Positions 26,509 through 35,878 of a DNA stretch of 64,000 bases are shown here, piece after piece. A program made the translations under genes and the position numbers. Below the pieces are notes generated by a model that had not been told where the DNA came from, did not search any database, and was given only the letters and a program-made list of their open reading frames with translations. Numbering within the stretch: position 1 is the first letter of the stretch; the number at the start of each line of letters is the position of its first letter. Origin of the DNA: Leifsonia poae (GTDB taxonomy: Bacteria > Actinomycetota > Actinomycetes > Actinomycetales > Microbacteriaceae); the NCBI RefSeq assembly GCF_020009625.1, contig NZ_JAIHLP010000002.1:3844001-3908000 (forward strand), given 5' to 3'.

Positions 26509-29310
26509 GTGGCTGCAAAACCACGCGTACACGAGGTCGCAACAGAACTCGGAGTCGACAGCAAGATCGCACTTGCGAAACTGAAAGAGATGGGCGAGTT
26601 CGTCAAGGGACCGTCCTCCAGCATCGAACCGCCGGTGGCGCGCAAGCTTCGTGCCGCCCTCGAGGCGGATGGCTTCACCGCGGACAAGGCGGCCAGCGCT
26701 GCCCCCGAGCACAAGGCGCCCGCGCCGGCCGCATCGCGTCCGTCTGCCCCGGCACCCGCGCCGGCTGCGTCCCCCAAGCCGGCGGGACCTGTTCCTGCCG
26801 CGCCCCTGTCGGTGGCCGAGCGTCAGGCGCTCGCCGAGCAGAAGGCCGCCGCCGAGGCGGCCGAAGCAGCGGCGGCGAAGGCGGCTGCGGCGAAGGCCGA
26901 GGCCGAGCCCTCCGGTGAGAAGCCTGCGACCGAAGCGGAGGCCAAGACGGCCACACCGCGTCCGGCAGGCGACGCCAGCAGCAGCATCCCGCGCCCCGGC
27001 GCCCCGCGTCCGGGCAACAACCCGTTCGCCTCCAACCAGGGCATGGGTCAGCGCCCGAGCACTCCGCGTCCGGGAAACAACCCGTTCGCCAGCTCGCAGG
27101 GCATGGGCCAGCGGCCGACGCCCGGCAACATCCCGCGTCCGACCCCGCCGCGTCCCGGTTCGCCGCGCCCCGGCGCGCCCGGCCAGGGCGCACGCCCAGG
27201 CGGTCAGCGTCCCGGTGGTGCCGGCGGCAGCCGTCCCGGTTTCCAGCAGCGCCCCGGAAGCGGCGGCGGTGCCGGTGCCGGCGCTGGTGCCGGTGGTGGT
27301 TTCCAGCGTCCCGGTGGCGGCTTCGGCGGCCCCCGTCCCGCTGGTGGCGGCGGTCGTGGCCGCGGCCCCGGTGGTGGAACCGCCGGTGCGTTCGGTCGTG
27401 GTGGCGGCAAGAGCAAGGCCCGCAAGTCGAAGCGCGCCAAGAGGCAGGAATTCGAACTGCGCGAAGCCCCGTCGCTGGGTGGCGTGAGCGTACCCCGTGG
27501 TGATGGCAACACCATCGTGCGGCTGCGCCGCGGTGCCTCCATCTCGGACTTCGCCGACAAGATCGACGCCAGCCCCGGAAACCTCGTGACCGTGCTGTTC
27601 CACCTCGGTGAGATGGCGACGGCGACGGAGTCCCTCGACGAGGCGACTTTCGGCATCCTCGGTGACGAACTGGGCTACAAGGTGCAGATCGTCTCGCCGG
27701 AGGACGAAGACCGCGAGCTGCTCGAAGGCTTCGACATCGACCTCGACCAGGAGCTCGAGGACGAGACCGATGAAGACCTGGAGATCCGCCCGCCGGTGGT
27801 CACCGTCATGGGTCACGTCGACCACGGTAAGACCCGACTGCTCGACGCGATCCGCAAGGCGAACGTCGTGGAGGGCGAGGCCGGTGGCATCACCCAGCAC
27901 ATCGGTGCCTACCAGGTGTGGACCGAGCACGATGGCAACGAGCGTGCCATCACCTTCATCGACACCCCGGGCCACGAGGCGTTCACCGCCATGCGTGCCC
28001 GTGGCGCCCAGGTCACCGACATCGCGATCCTCGTGGTCGCGGCCGACGACGGCATCATGCCGCAGACCATCGAGGCGCTCAACCACGCGCAGGCGGCCGG
28101 CGTTCCGATCGTCGTCGCGGTGAACAAGATCGACAAGCCGGAGGCGAACCCCGCGAAGGTGCGCCAGCAGCTCACCGAGTTCGGTCTCGTGGCCGAAGAA
28201 TACGGTGGAGACGTCATGTTCGTCGACGTGTCGGCGCGCAACGACATCGGCATCCAGGATCTTCTGGATGCGGTGCTGCTCACCGCCGACGCCGGGCTCG
28301 ACCTGCGCTCGAACCCCAACAAGGATGCCCGCGGTATCGCGATCGAGGCCAAGCTCGACAAGGGCCGCGGTGCGGTTGCGACCGTGCTCATCCAGTCGGG
28401 AACGTTGCGCGTCGGCGACCCGATCGTCGCGGGAACGGCTTACGGCCGCGTTCGTGCGATGGTCGACGAGAACGGCGACACCGTGCACGAGGCATACCCC
28501 TCGCGTCCGGTGCAGGTGCAGGGTCTCTCCAGCGTTCCGCGCGCCGGCGACACCTTCCTCGTCACCGAGGAGGACCGCACGGCCCGTCAGATCGCTGAGA
28601 AGCGTGAAGCCGCCGAGCGCAACGCCATGCTGGCGAAGTCGCGCAAGCGCATCTCGCTCGAGGACTTCACCCGCGCTCTGGAAGAGGGCAAGGTCGAGGC
28701 GCTCAACCTCATCATCAAGGGCGATGTGTCCGGTGCCGTGGAGGCGCTGGAGGAGTCGCTCATGAAGATCGAGGTGGACGATTCGGTTCAGCTGCGCATC
28801 CTGCACCGCGGTGTGGGTGCGATCACCGAGTCGGACATCGACCTGGCGACCATCGACAACGCGATCGTGATCGGGTTCAACGTCCGTCCGGACGTCAAGG
28901 CCCGCGAGCGTGCGGCCCGCGAGGGTGTGGATGTGCGCTTCTACTCGGTCATCTACAACGCGATCGACGACATCGAGAGCTCGCTGAAGGGCATGCTCAA
29001 GCCGGAATTCGAGGAGATCCAGTCGGGTGTCGCCGAGATCCGCGAGGTGTTCCGTTCTTCCAAGTTCGGCAACATCGCCGGTGTCATCGTGCGGTCGGGA
29101 ACGATCACGCGAAACGCGAAGGCTCGTGTCATCCGCGACGGCGTCGTGGTGGGGGACAACCTCGCTATCGAGTCGCTGCGTCGCTTCAAGGACGACGTCA
29201 CCGAGGTGCGGACGGACTTCGAGGCCGGTATCGGTCTCGGCAAGTTCAACGACATCCAGATCGGTGACGAGATCGAGACGACCGAGATGCGGGAGAAGCC
29301 CCGCGCCTAG
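26509..29310 (+). CDS. infB: Translation initiation factor IF-2
   Basis: A 933-residue GTPase that places initiator tRNA on the ribosome. A two-part N terminus ([29 protein letters not shown]) is followed by a long Ala/Pro/Gly-rich low-complexity linker (about residues 60-320) with repeats of RPGNNPFAS. The G domain has G1 GHVDHGKT (435-442), G3 DTPGHEAF and G4 NKID; domains III and IV follow. GTG start with a good ribosome site. The linker creates very long antisense open frames that are not genes. Confidence 0.97.
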   Translation: MAAKPRVHEVATELGVDSKIALAKLKEMGEFVKGPSSSIEPPVARKLRAALEADGFTADKAASAAPEHKAPAPAASRPSAPAPAPAASPKPAGPVPAAPLSVAERQALAEQKAAAEAAEAAAAKAAAAKAEAEPSGEKPATEAEAKTATPRPAGDASSSIPRPGAPRPGNNPFASNQGMGQRPSTPRPGNNPFASSQGMGQRPTPGNIPRPTPPRPGSPRPGAPGQGARPGGQRPGGAGGSRPGFQQRPGSGGGAGAGAGAGGGFQRPGGGFGGPRPAGGGGRGRGPGGGTAGAFGRGGGKSKARKSKRAKRQEFELREAPSLGGVSVPRGDGNTIVRLRRGASISDFADKIDASPGNLVTVLFHLGEMATATESLDEATFGILGDELGYKVQIVSPEDEDRELLEGFDIDLDQELEDETDEDLEIRPPVVTVMGHVDHGKTRLLDAIRKANVVEGEAGGITQHIGAYQVWTEHDGNERAITFIDTPGHEAFTAMRARGAQVTDIAILVVAADDGIMPQTIEALNHAQAAGVPIVVAVNKIDKPEANPAKVRQQLTEFGLVAEEYGGDVMFVDVSARNDIGIQDLLDAVLLTADAGLDLRSNPNKDARGIAIEAKLDKGRGAVATVLIQSGTLRVGDPIVAGTAYGRVRAMVDENGDTVHEAYPSRPVQVQGLSSVPRAGDTFLVTEEDRTARQIAEKREAAERNAMLAKSRKRISLEDFTRALEEGKVEALNLIIKGDVSGAVEALEESLMKIEVDDSVQLRILHRGVGAITESDIDLATIDNAIVIGFNVRPDVKARERAAREGVDVRFYSVIYNAIDDIESSLKGMLKPEFEEIQSGVAEIREVFRSSKFGNIAGVIVRSGTITRNAKARVIRDGVVVGDNLAIESLRRFKDDVTEVRTDFEAGIGLGKFNDIQIGDEIETTEMREKPRA

Positions 29311-29319
29311 TCGGCTGAC

Positions 29320-29351
29320 GGAGGTCCGGGAGTTCACCCTCCCGGGCCTCC
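29320..29351 (+). terminator. Hairpin between infB and rbfA
   Basis: GGAGGTCCGGGAG (29320-29332) pairs with CTCCCGGGCCTCC (29339-29351) over 13 positions with one G-U wobble and a six-base loop. It lies 10 bases after the infB stop. With rbfA only 43 bases further and no strong promoter between, it may be a partial terminator or an mRNA-processing element. Confidence 0.6.
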
Positions 29352-29394
29352 GGTCTTCCGGCGGTGAAGGTTTTGCAGGCGAAGGAGAGACGAA

Positions 29395-29910
29395 ATGGCT
29401 GATCCGGCACGCGCGAGAAAGCTCGCGGACAGAATCAAGGTGATCATCGCCAAGCGCTTGGAGCGCGGGATGCGTGACCCTCGCCTCGGCTTCGTGACCA
29501 TCACGGATGTTCAGGTGACCGGCGACCTTCAGCACGCTTCGGTGTTCTACACCGTCTACGGCACCGACGAGGAGCGCACCGACACGGCGGCGGCACTCGC
29601 GGCGGCCACCGGGATGCTGCGCAGCGAGGTGGGCAAGAACATCACGGCGCGTCTCACCCCGTCGCTCGAGTTCATCCTCGACGCCATCCCGGAGAATGCG
29701 GCCCACATCGAGGATCTGCTGCGGGAGGCGCGCGAGCGCGACACCGAGGTGGCCGGTCTCGCCGAGGGTGCGCAGTATGCCGGCGATGAGGACCCGTACG
29801 TGAAGCCCCGCGACTTCGACGCCGAGGAGAACGAGGCTGACGCCGCCGACGCCGCCGCCGCCGACGCCGCCGCCGCCGACGCCGCCGCAAAGGACTCGCG
29901 CGAGGCCTGA
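29395..29910 (+). CDS. rbfA: Ribosome-binding factor A
   Basis: A 171-residue RbfA that matures the 30S subunit and helps 16S 5'-end processing. The KH-like core is typical: MADPARARKLADRIKVIIAK, RDPRLGFVTITDVQVTGDL, ARLTPSLEFILD. The C-terminal 40 residues form an acidic Ala/Asp tail built of near-repeated ADAAA units, which is common in actinobacteria but here is a simple repeat. GAAGGAG is ten bases upstream of the ATG. Confidence 0.95.
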   Translation: MADPARARKLADRIKVIIAKRLERGMRDPRLGFVTITDVQVTGDLQHASVFYTVYGTDEERTDTAAALAAATGMLRSEVGKNITARLTPSLEFILDAIPENAAHIEDLLREARERDTEVAGLAEGAQYAGDEDPYVKPRDFDAEENEADAADAAAADAAAADAAAKDSREA

Positions 29911-29961
29911 GTCGCTGATCGGCTCGCGGCCCACTCGGCCGCGAGCTCGAACCTGTTGTCA

Positions 29962-29999
29962 CGAATTGCCGTGTGGTCAGTCGATCACGCGGCAATTCG
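29962..29999. repeat. Intergenic palindrome, copy B of a dispersed family
   Basis: CGAATTGCCG (29962-29971) pairs with CGGCAATTCG (29990-29999), extended by four more pairs (TGTG/CACG) around a ten-base loop. It lies between convergent rbfA and mutY. Both arms match the larger palindrome at 45982-46033 (shared CGAATYGCCGTGYGRTCA), which suggests a repeat family rather than only a terminator. Confidence 0.7.
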
Positions 30000-30064
30000 C
30001 GTCAAGTCGTGTTCCCCGCCGGCCGGGAAAGGGTCGGTGGTCGGTATCTGCGGGCGGGGCGTCG

Positions 30065-30928
30065 TCAGGGCAGAACGTAGCCATCGGGCGTCTCGACGGC
30101 GAGCCCGTCGGCGAGGAGGCCCGCCAGGGCCCGCTCGCGTTGCACCGCATCCGGCCAGACCCCCGCGATCTCGCCGGGCGTGACCGGGATGTGCGACGCG
30201 CGCAGCTCCGCGAGGATCAGCCCGCGCACCTGTCGGTCGCTTCCTTCGTACTTCTTCTGGACGGTCTTGCGCGGCCCGTCGTACGGAGGAGATCCGGCCA
30301 GGCGCCAGGCGCACACCTCGCGGAGCGGGCATTCGTCGCAGCGTGGCGTGCGCGCCACGCAGACGATCGCGCCGAGTTCCATCATGCCCGCGTTGAAGGC
30401 GGCCGCCGCCGGCCGGCCGGCCGGCAGCAGGGTCTCCATCGCGACGAGGTCCCGTTTCGCCGACGGTGGCCCCGGTTCGCCCTGTCCGTCGATGGCCCGG
30501 GCGATCACCCGGCGGATGTTGGTGTCGACCACGGGGTGCCGGTTGCCGTAGGCGAAGACGGCGACGGCCCGGGCGGTGTAGTCGCCGATGCCGGGAAGCG
30601 CGAGCAGCGCATCCACATCTTCAGGGACGACGCCGTCGTGCCGCTCGGTGATGGCCACGGCGCAGGCGTGCAGCCAGAGCGCACGCCGCGGGTAGCCGAG
30701 CGACTTCCAGGCGCGCACCGCCTCCCCGGGTGGCACGGCGGCCAGGTCGGCCGGTGTCGGCCACCGGGTCAGCCACTCGTCGAGCCGAGGGATGACGCGC
30801 GCCACCGGTGTCTGTTGCAGCATGAACTCGCTCACCAGCGTTCCCCAGGGCGTGAAGCCGTGCCGTCGCCACGGCAGGTCGCGCTTGTTCTCGTGGTACC
30901 AATCGACCACGGTGTCGGCGATAGTCAC
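30065..30928 (-). CDS. mutY: A/G-specific adenine glycosylase
   Basis: A 287-residue base-excision-repair enzyme that removes adenine opposite 8-oxoguanine. The helix-hairpin-helix LLALPGIGDYTARAVA and catalytic Asp in VVDTNIRRV are present, as is the [4Fe-4S] motif C-X6-C-X2-C-X5-C in CVARTPRCDECPLREVC. It lacks most of the C-terminal NUDIX-like domain, as is usual for short actinobacterial MutY. The GTG start at 30926-30928 overlaps the stop of the upstream CGNR gene (GTGA); the longer open frame to 31378 is a shadow. Confidence 0.94.
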   Translation of the reverse strand: MTIADTVVDWYHENKRDLPWRRHGFTPWGTLVSEFMLQQTPVARVIPRLDEWLTRWPTPADLAAVPPGEAVRAWKSLGYPRRALWLHACAVAITERHDGVVPEDVDALLALPGIGDYTARAVAVFAYGNRHPVVDTNIRRVIARAIDGQGEPGPPSAKRDLVAMETLLPAGRPAAAAFNAGMMELGAIVCVARTPRCDECPLREVCAWRLAGSPPYDGPRKTVQKKYEGSDRQVRGLILAELRASHIPVTPGEIAGVWPDAVQRERALAGLLADGLAVETPDGYVLP

Positions 30929-31500
30929 GTGTTCTTCGCCTTCTGGCGGAAGGCGCGCACCCGCAGACGGGTGGAGCAGGTGTCGCAGCAGGCCTTGCGC
31001 AGATGGCTCGGGTCGAGGTAGATCTTCGCGCAGGCGGCGTCCGAGCAGACGCCGAAGTCGGCGGGGTGGTGGGCGAGGTCGGCGACGGCGCTCTGGGCGA
31101 GGCGGCCGAGCGCATCCCGGGTGTTCTCGGGGCGCGTCGGGGTCACCGCGCCGGTGTCGCCGATGGTGAACGCGGGGGCGGATGCTCGACTGAGCTCGCC
31201 GAGGAGGGCGGCGGCGTCGGCGGCGGGAGGGGCGTCGGCCGTGAGGGGGAGCGTGTGCTGGGTGGAGGAGAGGGTGCTGTGGGCGAGGAGCCGGATGGCT
31301 TCCCGGGTCGCTCGGGCCAGCGCGAGGTCTGTCTCGTCGGGCGGCGTCGCCGGGGGGAGTCCGACCGTCGTGAGCCATTCCGTGAGCCGATCGGGGTCGG
31401 TGAGGCGTTCCAGCGGCTGCGGCGAGTAGGCGTGACGCCGGGTGCCGAGCAGGTCGGTCCAGGCGGCACCCGTGTTATAGACCAGTTCGAGATCCGACAT
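30925..31500 (-). CDS. CGNR-type zinc-finger / ABATE putative regulator
   Basis: A 191-residue protein. An ABATE-like N-terminal domain (MSDLELVYNTGAAWTDLLGTR) is followed by a Cys-rich C terminus: Cys152, Cys157, Cys171-172 and Cys175, then a basic helix RLRVRAFRQKAK. The usual CGNR tetrad reads CSTR here. The start at 31500 is six bases after a TACACT -10 (leaderless). Two identical GTAACG-N8-CGTTAC palindromes separate it from the divergent EamA exporter and overlap both promoters, so I infer that it represses itself and the exporter. It is translationally coupled to mutY. Confidence 0.8.
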   Translation of the reverse strand: MSDLELVYNTGAAWTDLLGTRRHAYSPQPLERLTDPDRLTEWLTTVGLPPATPPDETDLALARATREAIRLLAHSTLSSTQHTLPLTADAPPAADAAALLGELSRASAPAFTIGDTGAVTPTRPENTRDALGRLAQSAVADLAHHPADFGVCSDAACAKIYLDPSHLRKACCDTCSTRLRVRAFRQKAKNT

Positions 31501-31509
31501 GGACCCAGT

Positions 31510-31564
31510 GTAACGGTTTGACACGTTACTTGGCGAGTGCGAGAGTAACGACATGATCCGTTAC
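31510..31564. promoter_or_regulatory. Twin GTAACG-N8-CGTTAC operator
   Basis: Two palindromes with identical six-base arms and eight-base spacers lie at 31510-31529 and 31545-31564, 35 bases apart. The first covers the promoter of the CGNR gene (its TACACT -10 shares a half-site); the second spans the ATG of the EamA gene at 31553. The symmetry and duplication are directly visible; binding by the adjacent CGNR protein is inferred. Confidence 0.75.
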
Positions 31565-32554
31565 ATCACCTGGAGCCGGCTGCTGCCGTTCCTGTTCCTC
31601 CCCGTCTACGGATCGGGGTACATCGCGGGAGCGCTCGGCCTGCAGACGATGCGGCCGTTCGCGATGACTTTCTGGCGGTTCACGATCGCGGAAATCGTCG
31701 TGATGACGATCGCCCTCGTGCGGCGCACCCGCTGGCCGCGCGGCTGGCGACAGTGGTGGCCGATCCTGGCGGTGGGGCTCCTGATCCAGGTGGTGCAGTT
31801 CGGCGGCAATTACACCGCGATGGGGCTCGGGATGCCGGCCGGACTCACCTCGCTCATCGCCGGCAGCTCGTCGTTGATGATGGCGATCGGAGCGGTGCCG
31901 TTCCTGCGCGAACGTCTCACCGGATGGCGTCTGGTCGGGGTCTTCGTCGGCTTCATCGGAATCGCGGTGGCGTTGGCCGGCCACCTCGGCGTTCCAAGCG
32001 GGCCGGCCGGTGTGTTCGCGGCGTTCTGCGCGGCCGTCGGCTATGCGGGCGGTTCGTTGCTGCAACGAAAGTGCCTGGTGGGTGTGGACATCTGGTTGAG
32101 TGTGGCCATCCAGTTCGCGGTCGCGGCACCGGTGGCGTTCGTGCTGGCCGAGGTCACGGGTGGTGTCGCCGTGCCGCTGAGCGCCGGAACGCTCGTGCCG
32201 CTCGGCTGGATCGCGCTCGTCAACTCGGTCGGCGGGATGTGGCTGCTCGGGCAGATGCTGCGGCACCACACGGCCGCGACGCTGAGCGCCTGGAGCAACC
32301 TCATTCCGCCCTTCACCGCGCTTCTCGCGATTCCCTTCCTCGGGCAGCCGATGTCGGTCTCGCTCGGGATCGGGCTTGCCATCGCCCTGACGGGAACCGC
32401 CCTGGTGGTGCTTCCGTCGAGGCGTGGCGCAGAGGGAGCGAACGCAGCGGGGACGAACGCGGCGGGAGCGAACGCAGCGGGGACGAACGCAGCGGGGACG
32501 AACGCGGCGGATGCAGAGCCCACACACAGTGACGATCGGGTCCCGGCGGCTTAG
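31553..32554 (+). CDS. EamA/DMT-family transporter
   Basis: A 333-residue membrane protein with about ten helices in two EamA repeats (first SRLLPFLFLPVYGSGYIAGALG; second from about residue 145). Such proteins export amino acids, nucleosides or drugs; the substrate here is unknown. The last 40 residues are not part of the fold and comprise five GANAA/GTNAA pentapeptides encoded by a 15-base tandem repeat. The ATG lies inside an operator palindrome and the transcript is probably leaderless. Confidence 0.88.
   Translation: MIRYITWSRLLPFLFLPVYGSGYIAGALGLQTMRPFAMTFWRFTIAEIVVMTIALVRRTRWPRGWRQWWPILAVGLLIQVVQFGGNYTAMGLGMPAGLTSLIAGSSSLMMAIGAVPFLRERLTGWRLVGVFVGFIGIAVALAGHLGVPSGPAGVFAAFCAAVGYAGGSLLQRKCLVGVDIWLSVAIQFAVAAPVAFVLAEVTGGVAVPLSAGTLVPLGWIALVNSVGGMWLLGQMLRHHTAATLSAWSNLIPPFTALLAIPFLGQPMSVSLGIGLAIALTGTALVVLPSRRGAEGANAAGTNAAGANAAGTNAAGTNAADAEPTHSDDRVPAA
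32435..32509 (+). repeat. Five 15-base in-frame tandem repeats at the end of the EamA gene
   Basis: Units GGAGCGAACGCAGCG and GGGACGAACGCGGCG (one to three differences) repeat five times and encode GANAA/GTNAA. The copy number may vary between strains without disturbing the frame. Confidence 0.85.
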
Positions 32555-32563
32555 GCTCGACCC

Positions 32564-33238
32564 ATGTACTTGTCGCCGACCCCCCGCATCCTGTTCCTGC
32601 GCGAACTGGTGGGAGAGATCGCCCGCAACTACGGCCGTGGGCGGTCGATCGTGGCGGTCGACGGAATCGACGGAGCCGGCAAGACCTCGTTCGCCGACGA
32701 CCTGGCCGCGGTCTTCCGGGAGGCCGGGCATGACGCATACCGGGCGTCGATGGCCGACTTCCATCGTCCACGGGCCGACCGGTGGCGGCTCGGCCGCGAA
32801 TCCCCGGAGACGTTCTATCGCGACTCTTTCGACTATGTGACGTTCCGGCGCGTGCTCGTCGACCCGTTCCGTCTGGCCGGGAGCGCCGGATTCCAGACCG
32901 CGGCGTTCGACGTGCGCCGGGATGCGCCGATCGAGAGCCGCTGGGTCACCGCGCCGGCGGATGCCGTGCTGATCGTGGACGGCGTCTTCCTCGTGCGCCC
33001 GGAGCTGCGCGGTCTGTGGAACTACAGCATCCTGCTCGAGGTGCCGTGGGACGAGGCGTACGCACGGCTGGCGGAGCGCGATGGGGTCGACCCCGACCCG
33101 GATGCGCTCTCGAACGTGCGCTACCGCGAGGGCCAGGAACTGTATTTCGCCGAAGCCGACCCCCGCCAGTGGGCCAGCGCACTGGTCGACAACGCCGACC
33201 CTGCCGAGCCGCGGCGCCTCTTCGCCGACAGCTGCTGA
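32564..33238 (+). CDS. Uridine-kinase-like P-loop nucleoside kinase
   Basis: A 224-residue P-loop kinase of the uridine/pantothenate/phosphoribulokinase group. Walker A is VDGIDGAGKTSFADDLA near residue 35; SMADFHRPRADRWRLG and VLIVDGVFLVRPELRGLWNY correspond to the acceptor-binding and Walker B regions; RLAERDG is the lid. The acceptor is not identifiable from sequence. The ATG follows a TAGGCT box by six bases (leaderless), and it begins nine bases after the EamA stop. Confidence 0.85.
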   Translation: MYLSPTPRILFLRELVGEIARNYGRGRSIVAVDGIDGAGKTSFADDLAAVFREAGHDAYRASMADFHRPRADRWRLGRESPETFYRDSFDYVTFRRVLVDPFRLAGSAGFQTAAFDVRRDAPIESRWVTAPADAVLIVDGVFLVRPELRGLWNYSILLEVPWDEAYARLAERDGVDPDPDALSNVRYREGQELYFAEADPRQWASALVDNADPAEPRRLFADSC

Positions 33239-33277
33239 CCGGAGAGGGTCGGTGGCCGGGTCAGCATCCCGATCGGT

Positions 33278-34279
33278 CTAGAGCAGCGGTGCCAAGCGGG
33301 TGGTGACTGCGGGTGCGTCGAGGAACGCGCGTGTGCGTTCGACCTCGTGCACGAGCTCGACGAGGGCGGCGTTGATCGGAGCGGTTCGGCCGAGTTGCGT
33401 GGCCTCGTCGACGACGGCGCCGTTGAGATAGTCGATCTCGGTGATCTGCCCGCGTCGGATGCTCTGCAGGGTCGACCCGGGATTGGGCGTCTCGCCCATA
33501 CGCCGCCGCATCATCAAGGGGACGAGTTGACCGGCCCAGAGCGGCGCGGCGGCGACGAACCGCAGCAGGCCGTTGGTGAGGCCCTGGATGCTGCCGTAGC
33601 GCACGCCGCCGTCGAAGCCGGCCCGGGTGGCCTCGCGCATGCTCGCGGTCACGATGCGGCGCAGGGCGCGGTCGCCGAGGGTGTCCTGCACGCTCAATCC
33701 CGTGATGGCCGGCATGGCGTTGATCTGGTTCACGATCAGCTTCGTCCACTGGCAGCCGGAGAAGTTGTCGACCGCGATACTGGGCATGGCGCCCCCAAGG
33801 ACCGTCGTGGCGAAAACGGCCGCTTCGGGGGCTGCGCCGCTTCCGGCGCCGAGGTAGGTGTTCGCGGCCGTGGTCACGGAGACGGCGCCCGGCGAGAGGT
33901 AGCTCGCCGCGTAGAGCGCGAGGGCGCCGACGCAGTCAGAGGTCGGAAGCAGGGCCCTGGCGTGGTCGAGGCCGGCGAGCCCGTTCTGCACGACGACGAC
34001 GGGGATGCCGGCGAGGCGGTGCTGATTTTCACGGATCGCGGCCGCGGCATCCTGCGCTTTCGTGCAGAGGAAGGCGAGCTCGGGGGTCTCTGTCAGGGTT
34101 TCGGCGGCGGCGACGCGGGCGGTGTGTTCGCCCCAAGCGCCGGAGAGCCGGAGCCCGGATGCGGTGATCGTGGCGAGGTTGTGGCCTCGGGCGGTCACCT
34201 CTACCCGGTGGCCGGCACGGTCGAGCAGGGCCGTGATCGTGCCGCCGATGGCGCCCGCGCCGATCACACCGATTCGCAT
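33278..34279 (-). CDS. 2-dehydropantoate 2-reductase family protein
   Basis: A 333-residue ketopantoate reductase (ApbA/PanE) family member: N-terminal NADPH-binding GVIGAGAIGGTI, VVVVQNGLAG, and C-terminal WTKLIVNQINAMPAITG with the family Lys and Asn. PanE makes pantoate for coenzyme A. Without other pan genes nearby it could be a paralogue acting on another 2-keto acid. The ATG follows a minus-strand TACGCT box by six bases. The upstream extension of the frame to 34540 overlaps the MFS gene and is rejected. Confidence 0.88.
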   Translation of the reverse strand: MRIGVIGAGAIGGTITALLDRAGHRVEVTARGHNLATITASGLRLSGAWGEHTARVAAAETLTETPELAFLCTKAQDAAAAIRENQHRLAGIPVVVVQNGLAGLDHARALLPTSDCVGALALYAASYLSPGAVSVTTAANTYLGAGSGAAPEAAVFATTVLGGAMPSIAVDNFSGCQWTKLIVNQINAMPAITGLSVQDTLGDRALRRIVTASMREATRAGFDGGVRYGSIQGLTNGLLRFVAAAPLWAGQLVPLMMRRRMGETPNPGSTLQSIRRGQITEIDYLNGAVVDEATQLGRTAPINAALVELVHEVERTRAFLDAPAVTTRLAPLL

Positions 34280-34319
34280 GCCTTCAGCGTACGGGGTGAT
34301 CGGCGCGAGGCAGGGCGTC

Positions 34320-35792
34320 TCAGCTGCGAGGCGTCTCGTCGACGAGTGAGGCGCCCTGTGCCGATCCGATGGCGGCTTCGCTCTCGGCGATCTCGGTCGT
34401 GCGGTCGAGCCGGACCGCGCGGATCCCGGACGGCAGTGCCAGTGAGATGACGGCGGCGACGGCCAGCACGCCGGCGGCCACCCAGACGGCCGGGATCGCG
34501 GCGCTGACGTACCCGGTCGGGGTGAGCGTGCCGCCGGCACCGGTGAACACGGCTGTCAGCACGGCGACACCGAGGGCGACGCCGATCTCGCGAAGCGTGG
34601 AGTTGGTGCCGGAGGCCTTCGCGTGATCGGCGGGGCGCATGTTGACGAGCACGGCGGTCGAGCTCGGGGCGAACACCAGCCCCATTCCGATGCCGGCGAG
34701 GAGGAACGGGGGCCACATGGCCGAGTACGGGAGCGTCGCCGAGAGAGTGAGGGCGATCCAGCCCATCGACACGGCCAGCAGAACGAGGCCGAGGAGGATG
34801 GGCAGTCGCGTGCCGGTTCGCGGCGAGAGCAGCCCGGTCAGCGGGGCGACCACCATCGGGGCGAGTGTCCAGGGCATCGTCATCACGCCGGCCTCCAGCG
34901 GGGTGTGGCCCTGGACCACCTGCAGGAACTGGATGAGGATGAACACGGCGCCGAAGATGCCGAAGCTGAAGGTGACGCCCACGAGGTTCGCCACGGTGAA
35001 GCTGCGGTCGCGGAACAGCCGGAGGGGGAGGAGCGGGGCCGCGCTTCGGTTCTCCCAGAACAGGAAGGCGACGAGCAGGGCCGTGCCGGCGATGAGGGAG
35101 GTGAGCACTTCGGCGCTGTCCCAGCCGGCATCGTTGCCGCGGACGATGCCGAACACGAGCCCGAGCACTCCGAGTCCGGCCAGAACCAGTCCGACCACAT
35201 CGGCGCGCACGCGGGCGCCGAAGCTGTTCGGCAGCACGGCCAGCACCAATGGCACGGCGATCACGCCCAGAGGGACGTTCAGCCAGAAGATGGCCTGCCA
35301 GTTCCATCCCTGCACCACCGCGCCGCCGATGAGGGGCCCGGTCGCGACGCCGAGGCCGGAGATGCCGCCCCAGATGCCGATTGCGGCGGGGCGCAGCCGT
35401 TCGCTCACGCTTCCGGCGAGCAGGGTGAGGGAGAGGGGCATGAGGGCGGCGGCCCCGACGCCCTGGATCGCGCGGGCGCCGATCAGCATCCACGGCTCGG
35501 TGGCGAGCGCGCTCGCGGCGGAGGCCAGGGTGAAGATCACGATGCCGGCGAGGAAGACCGTTCGCCGCCCGAACCGGTCGCCGAGGGCCACGGCCATCAG
35601 CATGAAGGTGGCGAAGCTCAGGGTGTACGCGTTGACGACCCATTGCAGCTCTTCGATGGAGGCGTTGAGGTCGCGGGCGATCACCGGCAGGGCGCTGGTG
35701 ACCACGAGATTGTCGAGCGTCGCCATGAACATCGGGAGGGATGCGGCGACGATGGCGAGCCACACGGGGATGCGCCGGCTGGTGGAGGTCAT
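34320..35792 (-). CDS. DHA2-type MFS multidrug transporter
   Basis: A 490-residue, 14-helix drug:proton antiporter of the EmrB/QacA group. LPMFMATLDNLVVTSALPVI is the typical motif D1 in helix 1, GDRFGRR is motif A, and GLGVATGPLIGGAVVQGWNW is motif C. I use the ATG at 35790-35792 (MTSTSRRIP); an upstream start at 35876 would place the coding sequence through the operator region. It is divergent from the tetR gene with paired palindromes between, so TetR probably represses it. Substrates are unknown. Confidence 0.92.
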   Translation of the reverse strand: MTSTSRRIPVWLAIVAASLPMFMATLDNLVVTSALPVIARDLNASIEELQWVVNAYTLSFATFMLMAVALGDRFGRRTVFLAGIVIFTLASAASALATEPWMLIGARAIQGVGAAALMPLSLTLLAGSVSERLRPAAIGIWGGISGLGVATGPLIGGAVVQGWNWQAIFWLNVPLGVIAVPLVLAVLPNSFGARVRADVVGLVLAGLGVLGLVFGIVRGNDAGWDSAEVLTSLIAGTALLVAFLFWENRSAAPLLPLRLFRDRSFTVANLVGVTFSFGIFGAVFILIQFLQVVQGHTPLEAGVMTMPWTLAPMVVAPLTGLLSPRTGTRLPILLGLVLLAVSMGWIALTLSATLPYSAMWPPFLLAGIGMGLVFAPSSTAVLVNMRPADHAKASGTNSTLREIGVALGVAVLTAVFTGAGGTLTPTGYVSAAIPAVWVAAGVLAVAAVISLALPSGIRAVRLDRTTEIAESEAAIGSAQGASLVDETPRS

Positions 35793-35823
35793 GGGGCGAA
35801 CCTGTCTGTCGAGAACTTCCGGG

Positions 35824-35869
35824 GTAATCGGATGATTACAAGACGTGACACTAGTAATCAACTGATAAC
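35824..35869. promoter_or_regulatory. Twin GTAATC-N4-GATTAC palindromes between MFS and tetR
   Basis: GTAATC-GGAT-GATTAC (35824-35839, perfect six-base arms) and GTAATC-AACT-GATAAC (35854-35869, one mismatch) start 30 bases apart, close to three helical turns. The second overlaps the TAACCT -10 of tetR (35866-35871), and the first lies where the MFS promoter is expected. The arrangement fits two TetR dimers controlling both promoters. Confidence 0.75.
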
Positions 35870-35878
35870 CTGTCAAGT

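Noticed and set aside
26494..29934. 1146-codon open frame on the minus strand opposite infB and rbfA
   Set aside because: It is the antisense shadow of the Gly/Ala/Pro-rich infB frame; the translation is Arg/His/Asp-rich low complexity with no start signal or family motif.
34320..35876. Longer MFS protein starting at 35876
   Set aside because: The added 28 residues are not membrane-protein-like and are encoded by the palindromic operator region; the start at 35792 matches the family.
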